Shown piece after piece: positions 58,605 to 64,000 of a stretch of DNA of 64,000 nt. The number at the start of each line of letters is the position of its first letter. The stretch's first letter is position 1. The stretch spans positions 620,001-684,000 of the forward strand of contig NZ_AKGD01000001.1 of NCBI RefSeq assembly GCF_000271305.1. The letters run 5' to 3'. The notes beneath the pieces were generated by a model. That model did no database searches. It was not told the origin of the DNA and saw only the letters and a program-made list of their open reading frames with translations. This DNA comes from Hydrocarboniphaga effusa AP103 (GTDB taxonomy: Bacteria; Pseudomonadota; Gammaproteobacteria; Nevskiales; Nevskiaceae). Made by a program: the position numbers and the translations under genes.

Positions 58605-61070
58605 TTACTTGCTCAATGAAGCTTCATTGAAAGGGCCCTTGCCGCTGGGTTCGCCCATCGAAGCCTTGAAAGCTTCCAGATCGATTCCCTCGCCGACCAT
58701 GAGATCGGTGCGGGTGACGAAGCGCGGTTTGATCAGCCAGACCAGCAGCGGCAGCACGATCAGCGCGAGAACCATGTTGATCAGCATGATGGCCGCCAAC
58801 AGAAGGCCCATGTCGGCCATGAACTTCAGATCGGACAGGAAGTACCAGGGCAGGATGCCGATCAGCATGATGGTGGCGGTGAACATGATCGCCTTGCCGG
58901 TGGTGGTCATCGCCTCGGTGATCGCGCGGCCCCAGTCTTCGCCCTGGTGCGAATACTCTTCGCAGATGCGCGAAAGCAGGTAGATGCCGTAGTCGATACC
59001 CACGCCCACACCGAGCACCGTCACCATCACCGAATTGATGTCCAGACCGATGCCCATCATGTGCATCGTGGCCAGCAGCAGGAAGTTCGACAGCAGGGTC
59101 GGAATCAGCAGGATCAGGGCCGCGATGAAGCTGCGGTAAGCGTACGTGGCGATGATGAAGATCGCGACGCAGCACAGGCCCACCAGAATCCAGTGATAGC
59201 GGTGCACGACGCTGTTCATCGCTTCCTGCAGCGCGATGGTTCCGGATGCCAGGCGGATACGCGTGTACTGATGATCCAGGCCGATCGAGTCCACCGCTTC
59301 CTTGGCGACCTTGAGTGCGCCGTTCACCGTGTCCTGCTTGTTGTCGCGGTAGAACAGCGACACCGTCGAATGCTGATAGTGGAAGTCGACCATGTCCGAG
59401 AAGTTCAGCGGATTCTGGCCGAAGGCGACGGCGGTACCTGCAGCGCTCACGGCACGATCGTTCGGGTCGAGCGGCAGCCAGGCCGGATGTCCACCGGAGT
59501 AAAGGCGGTTGCCCTCTTCCATGATGTCGGGGAACGAACGTGAGATGCGCGGAGGATGATCGCTGTTCTCCACCGAACGCTGGATCGCATGGGACAGGCG
59601 ATAGACCTCTTCGGTACGCGCGGCGCGGATCTGCTGGCTGTCCGGGTCCTTCGATTCGAAGATGATTTCCAGCGAGTTCACGCCGGGGAAGTGATCGTTG
59701 ATGTCCTTGACGCCGACGTTGAATTCGGAATCCTGCCAGAGCAGGTTGCTGCCCTCGACCGGATTGCCGATCGCGATCTGGAACGAGATGTAGATTCCCA
59801 GCAGCGACAGCGGGGCCACGATGAGCGCGGTGATTCGTGCGGTCTTGCCGTGAACCAGTCCGGCCATCTTCCCGAGCAGATCCTTCTGCAGCTTGTGAAT
59901 GCCCTTTTCCTTTTCTCCACCGACGATCGCGTCGATGTTCTTCGGCGCCGGCAGATAGCACAGCAGGATCGAGATCATGATCACGCCGGTCGGAATCAGC
60001 CACACCGCCCACATACCGCAGAACAGGGCGAAGCGCTGCATTGCCGGAATCGGCGCGATGCCGATGACGAAGATCGCGATGATGTCGGTCATGATGCCGA
60101 GCACCGACGGCGCCATCATGCAGCTCAGCGTCGCCTCCGACGCTTTCAAGCGATCACGCAGGTGTCCGTAGATTTCGTAGTAGCGCTCGGTGTACTGAAT
60201 GCAGTGTGAGAACGAACGCGCCACCAGAAGCAGCGGTACCACCATCAGCAGCGGCTCGATCGGCGATTGCAGCCAGCCCACGAAACCGAAGCCCCAGATC
60301 GCTGCCACCAGGCTGCAGATGATCGGCACGGTCACGCCGGTCACGTTGCGCATGTAGAAGATCAGCGCCAGGATTAGCAGCGCGAGGGTCACCGCGAAGA
60401 TGATGTAAGTCTGATGCTGCAGTTCGTAAACCCAGCCCGTCAGCACGGGCTGGCCGACCAGACGAATCGTGTGCTTGTCGTCCTGTGCCTCCGAGGTCAG
60501 CTTGCGCAGCGCTTCGAACACCTTGCCGTAGTCGAGCTGGCGTTCGTGGAAACTCACGCGAAGCAGCGTCGCCGTCTCGTCGCCCGAGATCAGATAGGTA
60601 CGCGCCATCGGCGAGAGTTCGACCTTGCGCTGCAGGTCGGCGAGCTCCTCCGGCGAGGTCGGCACGTGGTCACCCATCAGCGGCTGCATTTCGATACCGA
60701 AAGGCGTCGCTTCGGCGTAGTTCGCCTTTTCGGTCGTGATCGAGATGATGCGATCGTGGTCGACGCCATTGATCAAGTCCACCGCGCGCGTCAGGTCCCA
60801 CACCTTGCGCAGCGTCTCGGCGTTGTAGATCTTCTGGCCGTCCGAGCGCTTGATCATGATGGTGACGGTCAGCGGATTACCGAAGTTCGGGTGATCTGCA
60901 TACGTCTGCACGAACGGATCGTCCGCGGGCAGCAGGTCCGCAAAGATCGTCCGGATGTCCACGTGCGCCATCCCCATCGCGAAGAACGTGGTGATGGCGA
61001 TGAAGAACAGTCCGACCGCAGCGCGGTAATTGATGACCCAGCGAGCGATCTTGGCGCGGAAGTTATCCAT
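58605..61070 (-). CDS. MMPL-family RND transporter
   Basis: 821-residue inner-membrane RND-type exporter with two sets of six helices. The first begins ARWVINYRAAVGLFFIAI; periplasmic FADLLPADDPFVQTY follows; helices include ILALIFYMRNVTGVTVPI and GVGVGIDYGIYLLSR, the latter with the conserved Gly-Ile-Asp-Tyr of MMPL TM4. Members move hydrophobic lipids or fatty-acyl compounds across the envelope. The start ATG 61070 has AAGGAAT upstream. First gene of the operon. Confidence 0.9.
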   Translation of the reverse strand: MDNFRAKIARWVINYRAAVGLFFIAITTFFAMGMAHVDIRTIFADLLPADDPFVQTYADHPNFGNPLTVTIMIKRSDGQKIYNAETLRKVWDLTRAVDLINGVDHDRIISITTEKANYAEATPFGIEMQPLMGDHVPTSPEELADLQRKVELSPMARTYLISGDETATLLRVSFHERQLDYGKVFEALRKLTSEAQDDKHTIRLVGQPVLTGWVYELQHQTYIIFAVTLALLILALIFYMRNVTGVTVPIICSLVAAIWGFGFVGWLQSPIEPLLMVVPLLLVARSFSHCIQYTERYYEIYGHLRDRLKASEATLSCMMAPSVLGIMTDIIAIFVIGIAPIPAMQRFALFCGMWAVWLIPTGVIMISILLCYLPAPKNIDAIVGGEKEKGIHKLQKDLLGKMAGLVHGKTARITALIVAPLSLLGIYISFQIAIGNPVEGSNLLWQDSEFNVGVKDINDHFPGVNSLEIIFESKDPDSQQIRAARTEEVYRLSHAIQRSVENSDHPPRISRSFPDIMEEGNRLYSGGHPAWLPLDPNDRAVSAAGTAVAFGQNPLNFSDMVDFHYQHSTVSLFYRDNKQDTVNGALKVAKEAVDSIGLDHQYTRIRLASGTIALQEAMNSVVHRYHWILVGLCCVAIFIIATYAYRSFIAALILLIPTLLSNFLLLATMHMMGIGLDINSVMVTVLGVGVGIDYGIYLLSRICEEYSHQGEDWGRAITEAMTTTGKAIMFTATIMLIGILPWYFLSDLKFMADMGLLLAAIMLINMVLALIVLPLLVWLIKPRFVTRTDLMVGEGIDLEAFKASMGEPSGKGPFNEASLSK

Positions 61071-61489
61071 ATTCCTTTTTCTATAACGATTCAGATTGCG
61101 AGCCCGGATCTCCCCCGGGGCTCGCAGTTCTGGACGAACATACGACGCAGTCCGGACTCGGCTGGCCACTACATCGGCTTGCCCGCTTGGACCGTCTGTC
61201 TCCTCGAGATTCGCCGTTCTCCACGAATGCACGTACGGCGACCTTCCTCCGTAGTTTTCTTCAGCACCACACAGGTCCGCTTGTCTCCGCGTGCAAACTC
61301 TTGCCTGTCATTGCACCGATCGGCGCGGCTTCCGAAACGCAATCCGGAGCCACTGTTCGTCAACGGCATGACGCGCCGAAGCGCTTCGGATTCCGGGGTT
61401 CCAGCGCGTTCGAATCCGCGCGCGCCAATCGTTCAACAAGGCAGCTTCATGTCGCCGAGATACGCGGCGAATTCTGATTGGGGCGATCC
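61071..61489. other. Intergenic region before the paaX-like remnant
   Basis: 419 bp with no recognisable gene on either strand. It presumably includes the promoter of the MMPL operon; I see no clear promoter or repeat. Confidence 0.5.
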
Positions 61490-61865
61490 ATGCTGGCCGG
61501 ATGCGGGCCCGTCAACAGCCGGATCGAGCGTTATCTCGGGGAAGAGCAACCCAAGTCCGAGTCGCTGATCATTTCGGCCTTCGGCGGTTCCATTACGCCT
61601 CGCACGGACGGCATGTGGCTCGGTGAAATGATCGAGCTGATGGCGGCCTTCGGCGTCAACGGGCGTCTGGCGCGGGCCACCGCTGCCCGCCTCGTCAGCG
61701 AAGGCCGACTGGATTCGGTTCGCGAAACCCGGCGCAGTCGTTATGCATTCACACCGCGGGCCGTCGACGGTTCGCGCGCACTTATCGGCGTATCTATACG
61801 CCGCCACCGCTGCAGTGGGACGGCGAATGGACACTCGTCGTGCCGGCGCGCGGCCGGCGAAGACT
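61490..61865 (+). pseudogene. paaX-like repressor remnant (frameshifted and truncated)
   Basis: The first frame gives the PaaX winged-helix region: SLIISAFGGSITPRTDGMWL, FGVNGRLARATAARLVSEGR, RSRYAFTP. Around 61757-61760 the reading must move by one base (a G run reads GGG where GGGG would restore LTPxGRRRF-type sequence), after which RRIYTPPPLQWDGEWTLVVP continues the PaaX pattern. The match ends near 61865 where the neighbouring lipoprotein gene finishes on the other strand. PaaX represses phenylacetyl-CoA catabolic genes in response to phenylacetyl-CoA; none of those are here. Confidence 0.6.
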
Positions 61866-63396
61866 ATCGACTCGACCCGGCCGGCTTGCCGACGATGAAC
61901 GCAGCCGCGTCCGGCTGCGGCAAGCGCGCCTGCCCTTGGCCTGAAGATTCCGGCACCGCCCGTTTCGGCCAAACCGGATCGACGAAGGCCCACCCCAGCA
62001 GATCGGGGTCGTCCCAATGCCGCTTGCCTTTGTTGGCGATCGGCATGTGTCCGATCTGGCGCAATGCACCCGCGTCGGCTACGCCACTCGAAAATCCCAT
62101 CATCGGATCACGGCCTTGCGAGCCCCTCACAACGCCGTTGGGTCCGAACACGCTGCGCCTGGAACCGGTGGCGGTCTCGAGGGAGTAGAGTTCTTCGTAG
62201 GGCAGCAATTCGTACTCGCCGGCCGCTGCGTGCTGTGCCTGCGCTTCCGGAACGACGCGCCGGACCGCGTGCGAACCGCTCGCCAGCAACAAGGTCGCCG
62301 CCGATTCAGGGGCCATCGTCGGCGCGATGAACTGAGGCTCCACATCTGCACCGGAGCGCCGCGCATCGAGCGCCTGCACGGGATACCAGCGATGATCGCG
62401 CCCCGATCCATGCGCGCTGTCGTACACCAGCGGCCGCAGCGAGGGATCGAACGTCACCCGCCAGACGAAGCCATCCACGGGACCGGTCCTGGTCTCGTCG
62501 GGCGCGGCGAACCAGACGTAGTAGGAAACCTGGATGAGAGTCTGACCGCCGAACCGCGTATAGCCCAAGTGGTAGTAAACGGCGGGCAGCGACGTATCCG
62601 CTTCGAGCACAGCGCCGCCATACCGCAGGCGCGAGGGAACGTCATGACCGTCCGTGCCTTCGATCCGAAGACGCGGAGCATGGGCATAGGCCAGCGCACG
62701 CCATCCCGATCCGATCAAACCCGGAAAACCGAGTACGTTGACTTCGACCGCATCCGAAGCGGCCGTTTCCAGGAAGTCTTCGGTCGGCCGGGCAGTCCAG
62801 ATCCGCGACGTCGCAGCGGTCTGGGCAGGAAGAGGCGCGCGATAAGCCTCGACCCAGGCGTCGCGTTCCGCCCTCAGGCGCGGCGTTCTTGCCGCCGCCG
62901 TCAAGGCATGCAGCCCGAGGATGCGTGCGACCGTCGAGTAGTCGTCGTCCGGTTGCACCACGCGCATCAGCCGTTCCCAGTTCCTGTCGTTCTTGAGTTC
63001 GACGTCGGCAAGGACACGGCCGCAATCGGCGAGGCGATCGCGCAGCACGGCGCGGTCGTAGTCGTTGAGGTTCAAGTTGTAGAGCTCGTATTCGCGAAGC
63101 TCGCGATCGAGTTCGCGCATGCGCCGCTGCCATTCCCAGATTGCGTCGCGGTCGGCGAGTTCGCCGCGCAACGACGCCAGCATTCGATCGGTACGCAAAT
63201 ACGGAAAGCCCGGGGGGCGGAAATACTCGGCATTACCCACGCCGGCTCCGGCGATGCGAGCGTCGGCCGCCGCGAACTCCTGGCGACAACTGTCATAGCC
63301 CTTGTAGAAGCCGGTGAAAGGAGACTTCTCAGGCGCCTGTGCGCAGCCAAGCAAGGTGAGCGAGAGCAAGACAACGACCCAACACAGTCGATCCAT
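61864..63396 (-). CDS. Hypothetical lipoprotein
   Basis: 510-residue protein of unknown function. The signal MDRLCWVVVLLSLTLLGC ends in a lipobox (LLGC, Cys 18), so it is probably membrane anchored. The N-terminal third is charged and helical (RELREYELYNLNLNDYDRAV), and the rest is aromatic and beta-rich with HDVPSRLRYGG, YYVWFAAPDETRTGPVDGF and HGSGRDHRWYPVQAL. I recognise no domain. Its 3-prime end touches the paaX-like remnant. Confidence 0.75.
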   Translation of the reverse strand: MDRLCWVVVLLSLTLLGCAQAPEKSPFTGFYKGYDSCRQEFAAADARIAGAGVGNAEYFRPPGFPYLRTDRMLASLRGELADRDAIWEWQRRMRELDRELREYELYNLNLNDYDRAVLRDRLADCGRVLADVELKNDRNWERLMRVVQPDDDYSTVARILGLHALTAAARTPRLRAERDAWVEAYRAPLPAQTAATSRIWTARPTEDFLETAASDAVEVNVLGFPGLIGSGWRALAYAHAPRLRIEGTDGHDVPSRLRYGGAVLEADTSLPAVYYHLGYTRFGGQTLIQVSYYVWFAAPDETRTGPVDGFVWRVTFDPSLRPLVYDSAHGSGRDHRWYPVQALDARRSGADVEPQFIAPTMAPESAATLLLASGSHAVRRVVPEAQAQHAAAGEYELLPYEELYSLETATGSRRSVFGPNGVVRGSQGRDPMMGFSSGVADAGALRQIGHMPIANKGKRHWDDPDLLGWAFVDPVWPKRAVPESSGQGQARLPQPDAAAFIVGKPAGSSR

Positions 63397-63610
63397 CGAT
63401 CCCGCCTCCTCGTCTCGATCGCCAGGGCACCACGAAGTGCCCGAGATGCGAAGCTTTTTCGTTAGCCGGTCGCCGCGCCGATCTGGCCCCAGGCACTACA
63501 GATTTAACAAAGCGGCGTCACCCACGGTTGACGCCGCGTGCAAATAAGCAGCCATCGGGATTGCGATGCGCCTGGCCCGCGCTTCGCTCGTCGTTCGGCG
63601 CCGCTGGCCC

Positions 63611-64000
63611 TTAGGAAATGCGCGGCTCGGCATTGACGCCATCGATCGGCGCGGAGCGGCCGGCCGATGCTCGAAACTCCGTCGGCGTGGTGCCGAAGCG
63701 CTGCTTGAACAAGCGGCTGAACGTCGCGCAATCGGAGAAGCCGAAATCGAATGCGATGTCGGTGATCTTGCGCGTGGAGCAGTCCGTGACCAGCAGCTCT
63801 TCGGCAGCCTTGTCCAGTCTCACGTCGCGAATCAATTCGGCGGGCGTGATCTGGTGCTTCTTGAACAGCAGGTACAAGGCGCGCCTGGACATGAACAGCG
63901 ACGCCGCGATGTCGTCCGCGTTCAAGTCCGGGTTGGAGATCTGCTCGCCGATGCTTTGCCTGGCGCGTTCGAAACGGTCGTTCGGACGGCGCTTGGGCGC
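63611..64000 (-). CDS. AraC/XylS-family regulator, C-terminal part (cut by window edge)
   Basis: The last 129 codons of an AraC-family protein. The DNA-binding domain is complete: NADDIAASLFMSRRALYLLF (first HTH), LIRDVRLDKAAEELL, and KITDIAFDFGFSDCATFSRLFKQRFGTTPTEF (second HTH, XylS/AraC signature). The reading frame stays open to the right edge, so the sensory domain lies outside. It could control the genes at its left, but that is a guess. Confidence 0.88.
   Translation of the reverse strand, partial: APKRRPNDRFERARQSIGEQISNPDLNADDIAASLFMSRRALYLLFKKHQITPAELIRDVRLDKAAEELLVTDCSTRKITDIAFDFGFSDCATFSRLFKQRFGTTPTEFRASAGRSAPIDGVNAEPRIS

Noticed and set aside
61187..61477. 97-codon plus-strand frame before the paaX-like remnant
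   Set aside because: No ribosome site, no recognised domain, random-looking composition.

Overview
The window is a high-GC gammaproteobacterial chromosome segment. The inference rests on conserved neighbourhoods: divergent rpoE/nadB, and an sdhCDAB operon followed by sdhE-ygfX with ygfZ next to it. An aromatic-degrading member of the Nevskiales/Solimonas/Hydrocarboniphaga type is plausible, but species cannot be fixed by eye. No transposase, integrase, prophage, rRNA or CRISPR array was seen.

Layout. 1-31228 is mostly core: rpoE (partial), nadB, an AraC regulator divergent from an aldo/keto reductase, a lipocalin, and a succinate dehydrogenase block read on the minus strand (a DUF1674/SdhAF4-like gene, sdhC, sdhD, sdhA, sdhB, then sdhE and ygfX). 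After it come ygfZ, an AEC transporter, a FecR/SPOR-like envelope protein, a large CheR-like/PAS/GGDEF/EAL fusion, argD, a thioesterase, acs, an EF-hand protein, a decayed membrane-protein gene beside tRNA-Ser(UGA), and a complete MdtABC-type tripartite RND efflux operon.

31349-48910 is the centrepiece: 22 same-strand genes in about 17.6 kb that can take benzene/toluene-type arenes to central metabolites. Reading from 48910 downwards it encodes a six-component phenol hydroxylase (dmpKLMNOP), a ferredoxin (dmpQ), catechol 2,3-dioxygenase (dmpB), the whole meta-cleavage lower pathway (dmpC, D, E, H, F, G, I), then a six-component toluene-4-monooxygenase-type enzyme (tmoABCDEF) and a GFA-family gene. 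Toluene monooxygenase would make phenols, phenol hydroxylase would make catechols, DmpB opens the ring, and DmpC/I/H/E/G/F (with hydrolytic branch DmpD) yield pyruvate and acetyl-CoA. A near-consensus sigma-54 promoter lies upstream of dmpK, and a divergent XylR/DmpR/TbuT-type activator (49595-51409) has its own sigma-70-like promoter. Several stem-loops sit in gaps of this cluster (after dmpB, dmpI and tmoA).

51489-61070 is a second minus-strand operon: MMPL/RND transporter, DUF1329, YCF48-like beta-propeller, DUF1302 outer-membrane protein, second DUF1329, and an RNase T2-like protein that seems to lack both catalytic histidines. It abuts the aromatic regulator, and no FadL-type aromatic channel is visible in the window, so I infer an envelope system for hydrophobic compounds. 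The end holds a frameshifted, truncated paaX-like remnant, an unknown lipoprotein, and the C-terminal part of an AraC-family regulator cut by the window edge.
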